Assembly: GCA_016201435.1 (NCBI GenBank)
Contig: JACQCT010000065.1
Location: 1-40,837, forward strand
Origin: Nitrososphaerota archaeon
GTDB taxonomy: Archaea; Thermoproteota; Nitrososphaeria; Nitrososphaerales; Nitrosopumilaceae
Direction: 5' to 3'
Length of the DNA stretch: 40,837 nt
Positions 22,175-31,561 of this stretch are shown here, in pieces (the stretch's first letter is position 1; the number at the start of each line of letters is the position of its first letter). The notes under the pieces were generated by a model. It ran no database searches. It was given only the letters and a program-made list of their open reading frames with translations, and was not told where the DNA came from. The translations under genes were made by a program, and so were the position numbers.

Positions 22175-23731
22175 TTATTTTATGGTGACTGTAACATAGT
22201 TTGATATCGTAACTTCATGATATCGGGCACCAATTAGAACTTTGTATGTTCCGGTAAGTGCAAAATTATCTGCAGAAATACTAATTGAAACAGTCTTTGG
22301 CTGACCTGCAATGGTGACTTGATGATTACCAGAAACAATAATGTCGTTGGTATTAGCAGTATTTGCCGTAACTATGGTAACAGGATCTATGATTTGTTCA
22401 TTTGGAGTTATTGTAAATGATACTGTAGAATTATCACCTCTATGAAGAGTAATGTCAGTTGGAGTCATAATTACATCAATTGGGAGTGGTGTTTTTGTAT
22501 CTAGAAAACCAATATTGTTTTCGACCCATTCTGTAAACCACACTTTATCATCACTTGTTGTAAGATCAAGCACTTGGGCTACTCCACAATCTTGCAATGC
22601 TCCACAATCAGACCAGTTTGGATTTGCAGAAGGAACACGGTATTCCACAAGAGAATTTTTTGCAGGATCAAAAACACCTATGCTGTTTGCAACCTGTTCG
22701 TTAAACCATATTCTACCATTATCGTCTACTTGGTTCCAATATGGTCTTGAAATCGGAGTCTTGATCAACCCTGATGCATTACCATATGTGGACTCTGCGG
22801 GCATTGAAGTGATAAGTTTTGTAAATTGCTGTGATCGTTGATCAAAACTGAAAAAGATGCTGCTTGCAGTATCTGTGACCCATACCTTTCCATCTTGATC
22901 TATTGATATTCCATTTGGAGCTAAAATTCCTGGAGGAAGACTAAACTGAGTTTTGTTGCCTGTTTGGGGATCATATCTTACCAGATTTCCTCCTTGTTGA
23001 TATATCCAAACGGTATACCATATTTTTCCATTAGAATCCACTGCCATGTCACTAGTAAAATTATAGTTTCCAGGAGAAGATATTGTTGAGTACTCTATGG
23101 CCGAACCAACCTGATCTAAATTAAAAGACGTTATTTTTCTTCCTACAAAATCATTTACTAAAATCTCTTTACCATTTATGACAAGCATCTGAGGAAATAC
23201 TTCACTTTGACCAGCTGTTTTTGGATAATTGAAATTAGCATATTTTTCATCAGTAGGAGAGAATCTCCAAATTAGATTGTGTCCAGAATCTGTATACCAA
23301 ATGTTTCCATCAGGCGCATGACCAATTCCCCACATCATTGATTTTTCATGTGGTTGCCATAACGGATTTGTATATTCTGTAAAGTTTTTGGTGGAAGGAT
23401 CAAACTTGGCAATTTTTCCCGTATTTGATTCGGTAAACCAGACATTTCCACTGGGGTCTGTTGTTATACCTAGTGGCTGTGTACATGCAGTAGGGATCTT
23501 GAATTCTGTTATGTATTTGTTAGATTTTGCATCACTAGTTTCACAAAATGTTGGACGGTCTTTGTCTTTATAATTATCAGCAGGAGTGCCCGTTATTGTA
23601 GTATCCGTGGTTTGAGCTGTATTTTTATTGCCAAAACCGCCAAATAGTGCCACAGTTGAACTTCCTAGCATTATTGCTCCAAATACGACAGCCATTATAA
23701 TCATTAGAATTTTCCTGTTTTTCCTCTTCAC
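22175..23731 (-). CDS. membrane-anchored Vgb/NHL-like beta-propeller protein
   Basis: 518 aa. An N-terminal basic stretch (KRKNRK) and TM helix (residues 7-30) anchor an exterior propeller. Repeats: GITTDPSGNVWFTESNTGKIAKFD, GIGHAPDGNIWYTDSGHNLIWRF, MAVDSNGKIWYTVW, GISIDQDGKVWVTDTASSIFFSF, QVDDNGRIWFNEQ. They are of the streptogramin lyase/SMP-30-like type. The C-terminal ~100 residues form an Ig-like domain (MTPTDITLHRGDNSTVSFTI). Lyase activity should not be assumed, because the family is used broadly as a scaffold. A TATA-like GATATAAC about 25 nt before the GTG supports leaderless transcription. Confidence 0.82.
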   Translation of the reverse strand: MKRKNRKILMIIMAVVFGAIMLGSSTVALFGGFGNKNTAQTTDTTITGTPADNYKDKDRPTFCETSDAKSNKYITEFKIPTACTQPLGITTDPSGNVWFTESNTGKIAKFDPSTKNFTEYTNPLWQPHEKSMMWGIGHAPDGNIWYTDSGHNLIWRFSPTDEKYANFNYPKTAGQSEVFPQMLVINGKEILVNDFVGRKITSFNLDQVGSAIEYSTISSPGNYNFTSDMAVDSNGKIWYTVWIYQQGGNLVRYDPQTGNKTQFSLPPGILAPNGISIDQDGKVWVTDTASSIFFSFDQRSQQFTKLITSMPAESTYGNASGLIKTPISRPYWNQVDDNGRIWFNEQVANSIGVFDPAKNSLVEYRVPSANPNWSDCGALQDCGVAQVLDLTTSDDKVWFTEWVENNIGFLDTKTPLPIDVIMTPTDITLHRGDNSTVSFTITPNEQIIDPVTIVTANTANTNDIIVSGNHQVTIAGQPKTVSISISADNFALTGTYKVLIGARYHEVTISNYVTVTIK

Positions 23732-23773
23732 AAAAAGCCGATGATTTTTCCTTGTTATATCTTATTCTAAGAA

Positions 23774-24319
23774 TTACCTTTTCTTGATGGACAGGGTTTT
23801 TTGTACCTCGTTCATGCTGCTGATGAATTTCTGCTTTGCTTCATATTCATCTGATACCTTGACAACAATTTCAGATGATGAAAACATGACATCCTTAACT
23901 AAAATTGGGGCACTAAGTCCTAGCAGTTCACTCAATATATCCAATATGTTGTTAAACTTGGTTCCATTTTTGTACTTGAAGATTGTATTGCCTTCGGATA
24001 ATTTTGGGGGTAATTCTAACGGAATCACTAACTCTGGAGAAATAATTTCTGTAACAAAAGTATTGGTATCATTTTTTATCATCTCGACTAGTTTTTCTTT
24101 TTCAGACACAAGCTCGTTTTTTATCTTTTCAAGTTCGGCCAATTCATCATGATATTGTTCACCTACCATCTTTGCAAAGGTAGACTCTGTGACACTCTTT
24201 AGTGGAACTTCATGGATTCTAAAATTAACTCTAGCAAGTTCAGCTTCTACATTGGTTAATTGTTGTCTGCTGGATTTTATCCTGCAAGCTACCTCCTCAA
24301 GATAATGAAAATCAACCAT
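23774..24319 (-). CDS. coiled-coil protein partnered with tubulin-like GTPase
   Basis: A 181-aa cytoplasmic protein. Residues 5-30 and 60-95 are heptad-rich (EELAELEKIKNELVSEKEKLVEMI), a predicted coiled coil; residues 100-180 form a mixed alpha/beta domain (IFKYKNGTKFNNILDILSEL ... SSSEIVVKVSDEYEAKQKFI). It is encoded 10 nt downstream of the tubulin-superfamily GTPase and surely co-transcribed. A role as adaptor or regulator of that GTPase's polymer is an inference from operon and architecture. Confidence 0.75.
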   Translation of the reverse strand: MVDFHYLEEVACRIKSSRQQLTNVEAELARVNFRIHEVPLKSVTESTFAKMVGEQYHDELAELEKIKNELVSEKEKLVEMIKNDTNTFVTEIISPELVIPLELPPKLSEGNTIFKYKNGTKFNNILDILSELLGLSAPILVKDVMFSSSEIVVKVSDEYEAKQKFISSMNEVQKTLSIKKR

Positions 24320-24329
24320 CTTTCAATAC

Positions 24330-25718
24330 CTAACTAAACTGATGGACAACATCCATCAGGCTCTGCTTGAATTCTTCTGTAGTCAAACCCCATCTGCCAT
24401 ATTCCTCCTTGTAAGCATCCCATGAGACCTCGGCCTCACTTGCAATTTCAAGTATTTTTGGTCCTATTGCCTTTGTGTTAACTAGAATTGTGATGTTTGC
24501 CTGTTCACTTTCAAGTATTGGTATCTTGACAAAAATCATTCTAGAGTCTTCAATGTTGAATCTATCTTTGATAATTGCCTTGAGAACGTCTCTTTCCTTT
24601 ACGTCAAACTCTCCCTTGACTTTTACTAGCGCACAGCAAGAGTCCTTTGGACCGCCCTTGTCTCTGACATCGGTTTCATCAATATCGAACAAAAGCGCAT
24701 CTTCTTTTTTGTGAATGTGCTCAACAATTCTTTCCATGGAATTACTTTTTCCTTTTGACATTAGATCTGTACTCCATATCTTTTCCTCAGATATGATTGG
24801 AATCACCCATGGAATGGCAAATTTTGGACGTTTTGTTGCAAGCCACGTTCTATAGTTTGACATGTCCCATTCTGTTTCTCTTGCAAATGATGAAACAAAC
24901 ATCGAAATGGCACTTGCTGCAATCAGATTCATACCACGATAATCCTTCCAACCTACTTCTTGTTCTTTTGGAAGATCATCAATTATTGACGGTATGTTGT
25001 CCAATTTTTTTTCAAATTTGTGGGCTAACAGTCTTAGGGTTTTATTTGAAAAGAGAATTGAACAATCACTGTATTTTATCTGGTGTTCTAGATTCATTAC
25101 GATGTTTATTGCGGCAGCTTCAAAAATTATAGGGTCCCAGCCAAATTCTGGTAAAAGTCCTAACGTTGCAATGGTTGCATGTTCTTTGGTATCTTTTTTT
25201 ATGTATTGAATAAATCCACTTGCAAAAGAACTGCCAGTTCCGCCTCCCATTGCAAACGGTACACAAAATCCCCTTACTGGTTCTGGTGAAAGAGCGGCAA
25301 TTTGTTTTTGCATATCAAACTTGGTGCTGACTTCTTTTATGAATCGAGTTCTACCTTCCGCCCAATTTCTCGCTGCACCTCCCGAACCATGAATTACATG
25401 CTTGTCTCTTAAAGCAAAAAGATCAGGATATGATTGTAAAATGAGATTAGCAGCTCTTGGATCCAAGTCAATTAGTAATGCTCTTGGTATGAGTGGTATC
25501 TCGCCACTTCCATATGACGGTGGAAATCTAAGGATGGTGCTACCGTATCTTTTGAGCACTCTTGACTCTTCTTTTTCACCTTTAAGAGTAGGTTTGAGAG
25601 GGTCTGCACCGACATCAAGCAGTAATCTTCTGTATGCTTCTGCACCCAATCCTATGCCACAATGACCAAAACATGTCATTAGCACCGGGGCTGGTGGTAG
25701 TGGATCAAACTTGGACAA
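24330..25718 (-). CDS. tubulin/FtsZ superfamily GTPase (thaumarchaeal FtsZ-like / artubulin-like)
   Basis: A 462-aa cytoskeletal GTPase. The N-terminal phosphate loop FGHCGIGLG (17-25) resembles tubulin GQCGNQIG. LLIDLDP (81-87) matches the tubulin VDLEP loop, RNWAEG (117-122) the NNWAKG segment, and GGGTGSS (158-164) is the G-box (GGGTGSG in tubulins). EWDMSNYRTWL (283-293) followed by IISEEK (309-314) aligns with the T7-loop region of tubulin (NVDLTEFQTNL ... ISAEK), keeping the Asp. Long C-terminal half to residue 462, near tubulin's length and longer than FtsZ. TTG start. Thaumarchaeota divide with Cdv proteins; the role of their FtsZ/tubulin-like protein is unsettled. Which subfamily this is needs a tree. 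Confidence 0.85.
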   Translation of the reverse strand: MSKFDPLPPAPVLMTCFGHCGIGLGAEAYRRLLLDVGADPLKPTLKGEKEESRVLKRYGSTILRFPPSYGSGEIPLIPRALLIDLDPRAANLILQSYPDLFALRDKHVIHGSGGAARNWAEGRTRFIKEVSTKFDMQKQIAALSPEPVRGFCVPFAMGGGTGSSFASGFIQYIKKDTKEHATIATLGLLPEFGWDPIIFEAAAINIVMNLEHQIKYSDCSILFSNKTLRLLAHKFEKKLDNIPSIIDDLPKEQEVGWKDYRGMNLIAASAISMFVSSFARETEWDMSNYRTWLATKRPKFAIPWVIPIISEEKIWSTDLMSKGKSNSMERIVEHIHKKEDALLFDIDETDVRDKGGPKDSCCALVKVKGEFDVKERDVLKAIIKDRFNIEDSRMIFVKIPILESEQANITILVNTKAIGPKILEIASEAEVSWDAYKEEYGRWGLTTEEFKQSLMDVVHQFS

Positions 25719-25897
25719 TCTTAATCACCATTATGAAGAATGATTTGTCTCTTTAACCAACAAGTGCAAGAATGTAAAGTGTCAACTTGACTGTTATAGA
25801 CATCAAACTGTGATAATTGCAATATTTGTAGACCTATAGCAGTCTTGGTATGATTGCATTTAAGATTTAAGGAGAAAAGATTCATCTAAAACAAAAT

Positions 25898-26269
25898 TTA
25901 CTTGGTTTCTTTTAGCACTTTCTTTAGTTCTTGAAATTCCTCAATGGTTATCTCTCCTGAGGCAAGTCGATTTTTTAGAATTGTAAGTGCACTGTCTTCT
26001 CTTGACTGAACTTTTTCCGATTTTTTGTCTGTTTCTGATTTTTTATTTTTTTCTTTGTTCTTTTTTGACTTGATTTCTTTTTCAGGTTTAATTTGTTCTC
26101 GTTCTTCTAGAGTTTTAATTAGACTTTGTACATATTTGTAGTCTGACATGTAAAGCGGGGTTCCATGTTTTAATACGTTGAAAATTTCATGTAGTCTATT
26201 ACTGTCTCCTTTTCCAGAATCAATTAGTTTTTGAACCATTTTTATTAAATCATCAGACAATTTTTTCAC
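25898..26269 (-). CDS. SHOCT-domain protein with N-terminal GKGD module
   Basis: A 123-aa cytoplasmic protein in three parts. The N-terminal helical module (residues 5-50) reads LIKMVQKLIDSGKGDSNRLHEI then SDYKYVQSLI, and recurs in the membrane protein at 34016. A highly charged Lys/Glu/Ser linker spans 58-92. A C-terminal SHOCT motif (ILKNRLASGEITIEEFQELKKVL) follows, a short helical oligomerisation or membrane-associating element. The GTG start directly abuts the TAG of the upstream TPR gene (TAGGTG), indicating coupling. The 179-bp spacer upstream of the GTPase gene (25719-25897) shows no further gene. Confidence 0.75.
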   Translation of the reverse strand: MKKLSDDLIKMVQKLIDSGKGDSNRLHEIFNVLKHGTPLYMSDYKYVQSLIKTLEEREQIKPEKEIKSKKNKEKNKKSETDKKSEKVQSREDSALTILKNRLASGEITIEEFQELKKVLKETK

Positions 26270-27097
26270 CTATTTTACTAGTGCCCTAAATCGCAAATCA
26301 TCTTTTATACTCTTAAATGATTTGTCCTTTATTGCCCAGTTTTTAATAGTTTTACCGTAATGTGATATAGCTTCTGCAAGTAGAATTAAAGATTCATCAA
26401 TTTCGCCAATCTCAGCCTTACTACGGGATTTGGCATATATTACATTACCATTTTTTGGATGCTCTTTTAACACCAAGTCAAATGCATCTATGGCGTCTAA
26501 ATGCCTGCCAAGCTCAGCTAACTCAGTTCCTCTGTAAAATGAGACCTCATCATGTTGAGGATCTATCTTGAGCACATTATCAAAACAGACAAGTGCTTCC
26601 TCATGTTTTTTCTGTTTGCCAAGTACTAGTCCTTTGTAAAACAACGCATCAATATTTTGTGGTTCTAATTCTAGACAGTGATCAAGACAAGATATTGCTT
26701 CTTCATATTGACCAAGTTTATTTTTTGCGATTGCTTTATTGTAAAAGGATGCAGAATAATCTGGTTTGATTTTCAAAGCTTTGTCGTATGATGTTATGGC
26801 CTGTTCATAGTGACCTAGTTCTGCAAGCGCATTTCCTATGTTGTTAAGTGCGGCAATATGTTTTGAATCTACTTCTAAAATCTTTTCAAAGCATGATATT
26901 GACTCTCTGTTTTTATCAAGATTAATTAATGCAAGCCCTTTGTGGTATAACGCATCAACATTTTGAGGATCTGTTTTTAGAACCTTGTCAAAAAACGAAA
27001 TTGCATCCTTGTGTTTGCCAAGCTTGGCAAGCGAAATTCCTTCAGAAATTAATACATCAATGCTCTTTGTAGGTTCAAAAAACTTCATTGAAATCAC
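26270..27097 (-). CDS. TPR-repeat protein
   Basis: 275 aa composed of at least six tetratricopeptide repeats over residues 15-220. Each follows the W/Y/F-A-P pattern, for example LGKHKDAISFFDKVLKTDPQ, LGHYEQAITSYDKALKIKPD, LGQYEEAISCLDHCLELEPQ. No signal peptide or enzyme domain, so it is a protein-protein scaffold. It may start at GTG 27097 or ATG 27088. A TATA-like AATATTAATC (27114-27123, - strand) lies 17-35 nt upstream. It is upstream of and coupled to the SHOCT protein, a likely partner. Confidence 0.85.
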   Translation of the reverse strand: MISMKFFEPTKSIDVLISEGISLAKLGKHKDAISFFDKVLKTDPQNVDALYHKGLALINLDKNRESISCFEKILEVDSKHIAALNNIGNALAELGHYEQAITSYDKALKIKPDYSASFYNKAIAKNKLGQYEEAISCLDHCLELEPQNIDALFYKGLVLGKQKKHEEALVCFDNVLKIDPQHDEVSFYRGTELAELGRHLDAIDAFDLVLKEHPKNGNVIYAKSRSKAEIGEIDESLILLAEAISHYGKTIKNWAIKDKSFKSIKDDLRFRALVK

Positions 27098-27138
27098 TTT
27101 ACTTTATGTTTGAGATTAATATTGCGTATTTCTTTTGA

Positions 27139-28425
27139 TTATAACGGCTCTTCTGTAATATTGCTTGGAAATGCTTTTTTGATGTATCTTGACAGTGCTG
27201 GAAATTGGATTATCAAAGATGCTAGAACCACACCAAAAGTTATTGTCTGTAAGGTTACCTTAAACTCGCTTTCAGGCAGTGTTGCAACCAATGCTACAGA
27301 TAACGCCCCTCTCATGCCACCAATCCATACAACATTTCGCCATATTCTAGGAATGTTTTCTTTAGTAAATTTGTTAGTTAAACGTAGAATTGGATAAGTG
27401 GATACAGCTCTTGCAGCCAAAACAACAACAAATGCCAACATTATCAGAGGGAGATTTTGACCAATCCTTATCAAGTCCATGCTTAATCCTAAATAAAGAA
27501 AAGCTAACGAATTAGCAAAAAATGCCAGCATCTCCCAAAAATTGGAAGTATATGTTCTTACTTTGGGGCTAATGATTTTTTCACTTCTCATTGTTATATT
27601 TCCAAAGTATAGTCCTGCGACTGCTGCTGCTATTAGGCCAGACATACCTAATGCATTTGCAACTACAACAGAGCCAAACATTACTGCAACTGAAAGGGCT
27701 GTTTCTGAAAATGGATCATCTAATAACTTGTGCAATCTATGTGCTGCTGCAGAAATAGCTAATCCCACAGCTATTCCTCCAAAAAATACTATTGCAAAGT
27801 GTCCTAGTTCATCAATAATATTTACATTTATTCCAGCATTAATCTCAGTTGTTCCTAGTGTTGATCCCTGTGCTACTGCTATTGCAATTATTGATGAAAA
27901 TATTATAACACCAGTTGCATCGTTGAAACTTGCTTCAGATTCCATTAGAGTAGCAAGTAACTTTGGCACTCTGACTTTTTTGAATACCTCAATTACAATA
28001 GCAGCATCTGTTGGAGCGATTAAAGCTGCAAATGCAAAAGATACGATAAATGGTAAACCTGCAACATATACTAGTAGGAATCCGCCAACCAAGGTTGCAA
28101 GAAGGACCCCAACCGTAGATAACAAAAGCGATGATATTTGTATTTGTTTGAATTCTTCATGTTTAATTTTCATCATTGCTTCAAAAATTAATGGTGGAAC
28201 TATGAAAACCAAAATTAATTTTGGGTCTACCTTAAACTGGGCTATATTAGCAAAATTAAGTCCTGTAAAGTGAAATAAGGAAATTGCAACTCCTACTCCA
28301 ACAAGAACCATTGTATAAGGAATTTTTATCTTCGAGGAGATCAAAGATGCAATAAATATTGTAACTAGAAACAACGGAATCAAATACTCTGTACTTAGAA
28401 ACTGTGTTAGAATAGCACTTGCCAT
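27139..28425 (-). CDS. Na+/H+ antiporter, CPA1/NhaP type
   Basis: About 428 aa with 12-13 TM helices and no large C-terminal regulatory domain. It exchanges H+ for Na+ (or K+) across the cytoplasmic membrane. Signature SEASFNDATGVIIFSSI carries the Asn-Asp pair of electroneutral CPA1 exchangers; another conserved stretch is FAALIAPTDAAIVIEVFKK. A late IGGMRGALSVALVATLP segment is typical of NhaP/NhaG. ATG 28425 is preferred over TTG 28443 because the TATA box (TTTTATAATT on the - strand, 28451-28460) is about 30 nt upstream of the ATG. Confidence 0.9.
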   Translation of the reverse strand: MASAILTQFLSTEYLIPLFLVTIFIASLISSKIKIPYTMVLVGVGVAISLFHFTGLNFANIAQFKVDPKLILVFIVPPLIFEAMMKIKHEEFKQIQISSLLLSTVGVLLATLVGGFLLVYVAGLPFIVSFAFAALIAPTDAAIVIEVFKKVRVPKLLATLMESEASFNDATGVIIFSSIIAIAVAQGSTLGTTEINAGINVNIIDELGHFAIVFFGGIAVGLAISAAAHRLHKLLDDPFSETALSVAVMFGSVVVANALGMSGLIAAAVAGLYFGNITMRSEKIISPKVRTYTSNFWEMLAFFANSLAFLYLGLSMDLIRIGQNLPLIMLAFVVVLAARAVSTYPILRLTNKFTKENIPRIWRNVVWIGGMRGALSVALVATLPESEFKVTLQTITFGVVLASLIIQFPALSRYIKKAFPSNITEEPL

Positions 28426-28450
28426 GTTGATTATGATCCTCAAGTTTCCA

Positions 28451-28460
28451 AATTATAAAA
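28451..28460 (-). promoter_or_regulatory. TATA box of the antiporter gene
   Basis: TTTTATAATT on the - strand, centred about 30 nt upstream of the ATG at 28425, consistent with a leaderless or nearly leaderless mRNA. Confidence 0.45.
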
Positions 28461-28522
28461 AGAGTTCCAAGAAATCGTTTTTTCAATATTGGCAACATAT
28501 CTGTTAGAATTTATCTAAAAAT

Positions 28523-31012
28523 TCAAGTACTAAATTCTTGTTGCACAGTTTTTAGAAAGTTAGAATTAATTCTAATTCGCTCCAAAGTCTGGGCAATCTT
28601 CATTTCAGTTCCAGGTGTTTTGTGTTTCTTGAAGAAGCATTTTACCTCTTGTTCTTTTTTGATATTGGATTCTATAGCCATGGTACCTATTATTCTGTTC
28701 AACACTGGATTGCCAACTCCAAACCTCACTACTATTTTGTTCCAATTTTTCTTTATCCATGGCCATATCAGTTCCTTTCCGTAAGGATTGGCAATCATTT
28801 TCGAAATAGGTACAAACAAGTTTTGAGAACGAACCTCCTTTGATAAAGTAAACTGTAATGACTGGGAAAGCAGCTTTGTATCTTGAAAATTAGATAGGGC
28901 ACCAAGGAATCTTATTTTCTCTTCTTGAGTTGGAGCCTTTTTGTACATTTTTCTTAAAAGTTGATAGGTTTTCTTATCGCCGCTCCAAGCTACAAGAGAA
29001 TATACCGCACTGCGCAAATCAGGATTAAGTGAACCAGCTTTTAAGAAACTAGAAAATCTTTTTTTAGAATCCTCCAAAATTTCATCATCATCAAGCTTGC
29101 CAAGAGAACTAATTACAGAGTTTCTAAGAAGTGCATCAGTTGGTTTTTCTCCCTTTTTCTGTTCCCATCCCAGTCTTTCAAATATTCTTCTAAAGAATTC
29201 CTTGTTGTATTCTTTTATTTCCTCTCCAAACCTCTCTTTAGATAACAGACCATGAATGAAATTCAGGTTACTTACTATGTCTGCTAAGACCAAATAATCG
29301 TCTTCTTCAATGTAACACTTTACAAACTCAAGGTACTTTTTTAATGATATTTGATTGGAAATACACAGAGCAAACAGATCATGTTGAAGGCTCCAGCGAT
29401 CTACATTACTTAATGTTTTTTCTTGTACAAGTTCACCTAGACGCTCTAGCGATTCGTTATCGTATTTTACCCTGTAGAAGCCTTTCTGGCCTGAATTTAT
29501 CTTAAACCAACCAAACTTGCTATCTACTGAAATTGTAATAGATTTGGTCATCAATTTTGAAACAAGATTGTTACCTGTTTTTACAGAAATTGGTATTATC
29601 CAATTTCCGTTTTTTGATTTTTCGTTCTCAAGCAAGAACCTTTTTTGCTGTAGTCTTATTTTGGAATCCTTGACAGTTGCTTCTATTAACGGATATCCTA
29701 CCTGTCTGACCCAACTATTCATCATTTGCCTTACAGGTTTTCTTGATACAGAAGCTAAAGAATTCCAAAGATCTTCACCTTTGGCATTGCTATACTTGTG
29801 TTTTAAAAGATAATTATGTAATCCAACACGAAAATTCTTTTCTCCAAGAAAATCTTCTAACATCATAAGTACACATCCTCCCTTGTTGTAGCTTATCTCA
29901 TCAAAAATTTGTCTTACATCAGAAGGACTTTTTACTTTGACGTCTATTGGATGCGATGTTTTAAGTGAATCAAGGCTCAAACCTCCAGTCATCTCTGATA
30001 TTAGAAACTGGTCCCAGAAATCCCATTCTGGATAAAATTTGTCTACTGCTTTTGTAGCCATAAACGTGGCAAAGCTTTCATTGAGCCACAGGTCATTCCA
30101 CCATTTCATAGTAACTAGATTGCCAAACCACTGGTGTGCAATTTCATGAGATATTACCTCTGCAATATGCTGTTTAGTTTCAGTTGAGGATGTTTTTGGA
30201 TCATAGAGCAGTACTGTCTCTCTAAATGTTATGGCTCCCCAGTTTTCCATAGCTCCTGATGCAAAGTCTGGAATTGCTATCATGTCTAGCTTCGGAAGTG
30301 GATATTTTATTCCAAAATAATCTTGAAAATACGAAAGAAATTGTTTTGTAAATTCAAGGGAAGCCTTACCTAACATTTTCTTACCTTTTGTTGTAATGAT
30401 TCTGATCTGTGTCTTGCCAAGTCGTCCCTCTAAGAACTCGAATTCACCTACGCCCAGATACAAAAGATATGTTGACATTATTGGCGATTGTGCAAACTTG
30501 AATATTGTTTTCTTTCCAATTTTCTTTTTGGATTTTACAGGCATGTTAGAAATTGCAGTTAAATTACTATCCACTGCAAGAGTAACATCAAAAGTTGCCT
30601 TGGCTTCCGGCTCATCCCAACATGGAAAGACACGTCTTGCATCTGCAGCTTCAAATTGGGTAGTGGCAAGAAGTTTTTCTTTGCCCTTGTATTCATATTT
30701 GCTTCTGTAAAAGCCAACAAGTTTGTCATTTAAAGTGCCTTCAAAGTCAATCGAAAGTACAGCTTTCCCTGAAATTCTTTCTGGTAAAGAAAGAACTAGT
30801 TTCTCATTTTTGGCATCAAGTCTTACCTTGGGTCTAATGGTCTTTTTATTTACTAGAATTTGGCAGTCTTTAATCTCCAATTCTGCCGAATTTAGAACTA
30901 TCTGCCTTGTAGTTTTTGTTTGTATGGTGATCTTCTCTCTTCCTTTGAACTTGAATTTATAAAAATCCGGTTCAAATTTCAGATCATAGTTAATTGGAAA
31001 AACGGTTTTCAC
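28523..31012 (-). CDS. M1 family zinc aminopeptidase (tricorn-interacting factor F2/F3-like)
   Basis: An 829-aa cytoplasmic metallopeptidase that removes N-terminal residues from peptides, probably completing proteasomal degradation. Exopeptidase motif GAMEN at 253-257. Zinc site H289-E290-x2-H293 then E312 (HEIAH ... NE, 18 residues apart). An N-terminal beta-domain with AADARRVFPCWDEPEAKA precedes it; a beta-sandwich and C-terminal ERAP1-like helical domain (from about 520) follow. No signal peptide. GTG start with a TATA-like GATATATTA about 27 nt upstream. Confidence 0.93.
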   Translation of the reverse strand: MKTVFPINYDLKFEPDFYKFKFKGREKITIQTKTTRQIVLNSAELEIKDCQILVNKKTIRPKVRLDAKNEKLVLSLPERISGKAVLSIDFEGTLNDKLVGFYRSKYEYKGKEKLLATTQFEAADARRVFPCWDEPEAKATFDVTLAVDSNLTAISNMPVKSKKKIGKKTIFKFAQSPIMSTYLLYLGVGEFEFLEGRLGKTQIRIITTKGKKMLGKASLEFTKQFLSYFQDYFGIKYPLPKLDMIAIPDFASGAMENWGAITFRETVLLYDPKTSSTETKQHIAEVISHEIAHQWFGNLVTMKWWNDLWLNESFATFMATKAVDKFYPEWDFWDQFLISEMTGGLSLDSLKTSHPIDVKVKSPSDVRQIFDEISYNKGGCVLMMLEDFLGEKNFRVGLHNYLLKHKYSNAKGEDLWNSLASVSRKPVRQMMNSWVRQVGYPLIEATVKDSKIRLQQKRFLLENEKSKNGNWIIPISVKTGNNLVSKLMTKSITISVDSKFGWFKINSGQKGFYRVKYDNESLERLGELVQEKTLSNVDRWSLQHDLFALCISNQISLKKYLEFVKCYIEEDDYLVLADIVSNLNFIHGLLSKERFGEEIKEYNKEFFRRIFERLGWEQKKGEKPTDALLRNSVISSLGKLDDDEILEDSKKRFSSFLKAGSLNPDLRSAVYSLVAWSGDKKTYQLLRKMYKKAPTQEEKIRFLGALSNFQDTKLLSQSLQFTLSKEVRSQNLFVPISKMIANPYGKELIWPWIKKNWNKIVVRFGVGNPVLNRIIGTMAIESNIKKEQEVKCFFKKHKTPGTEMKIAQTLERIRINSNFLKTVQQEFST

Positions 31013-31051
31013 GATATTTTGGTTCTCAAAAACTGGTAATATATCTTTGAT

Positions 31052-31546
31052 CTAATGCAAGATGCTAGTTAGCCAATTTATGAAATTATAGCTAAGAAAT
31101 ACTATTGCTACTGCTTTTACGGTCTTGCCAGTTGCCATCGCAATTGTATATTTTATGATGCTGTATCTTTTGGTCCCCGCTACGATGGATACGACATCTC
31201 CAATTATTGGAATCCATGGAGAAAAGAAAATTATTGTAATCCACCCGTACTTGGACATCATACTCATGCTTTTTTGCTGGTATTTTTCAGGAGTTTTTCG
31301 AAGTTTTCTTAGTAACCTTCCATTATATCCAATATAGTAGGCAACATAGCCGCCAATTATGGAACTAGTGGTTAACACCAAAAAAACATCAATTGGGTTT
31401 ACTCCATCTAAAAGTAATGCGGAGATGGTTACCTCTGTTGGGATTGGAATAAAACTTGAAAACATCCCATTAAAAAAGAGTCCTAGTAGACCATATTTTA
31501 TGAACAAGGTATCATGTATTATGGCATTGATGATATCACCTAACAT
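31052..31546 (-). CDS. VTT/DedA-like (YqaA-type) membrane protein
   Basis: A 164-aa membrane protein of the SNARE-associated/VTT superfamily. LFFNGMFSSFIPIPTEVTISALLLDG matches the re-entrant helix region with Pro and Glu. Further on are GGYVAYYIGYNGR and FFSPWIPIIGDVVSIVAGTKR (the second re-entrant, F-x-PW-P-x-x-G-D). Members act in lipid transport/scrambling and membrane homeostasis. Start ATG 31546; it is 15 bp downstream of the 31562 gene on the same strand. Confidence 0.85.
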   Translation of the reverse strand: MLGDIINAIIHDTLFIKYGLLGLFFNGMFSSFIPIPTEVTISALLLDGVNPIDVFLVLTTSSIIGGYVAYYIGYNGRLLRKLRKTPEKYQQKSMSMMSKYGWITIIFFSPWIPIIGDVVSIVAGTKRYSIIKYTIAMATGKTVKAVAIVFLSYNFINWLTSILH

Positions 31547-31561
31547 CGTCTGACTTCCTTT

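Noticed and set aside
23784-24152. 122-aa + strand frame rich in Ser/Asn/Leu
   Set aside because: Antisense shadow of the coiled-coil gene; no start signals or domain.
27542-28273. 243-aa open frame on the + strand
   Set aside because: It lies wholly inside and antisense to the Na+/H+ antiporter; its translation is low-complexity Ala/Thr/Ser/Ile, as expected from the complement of membrane helices.
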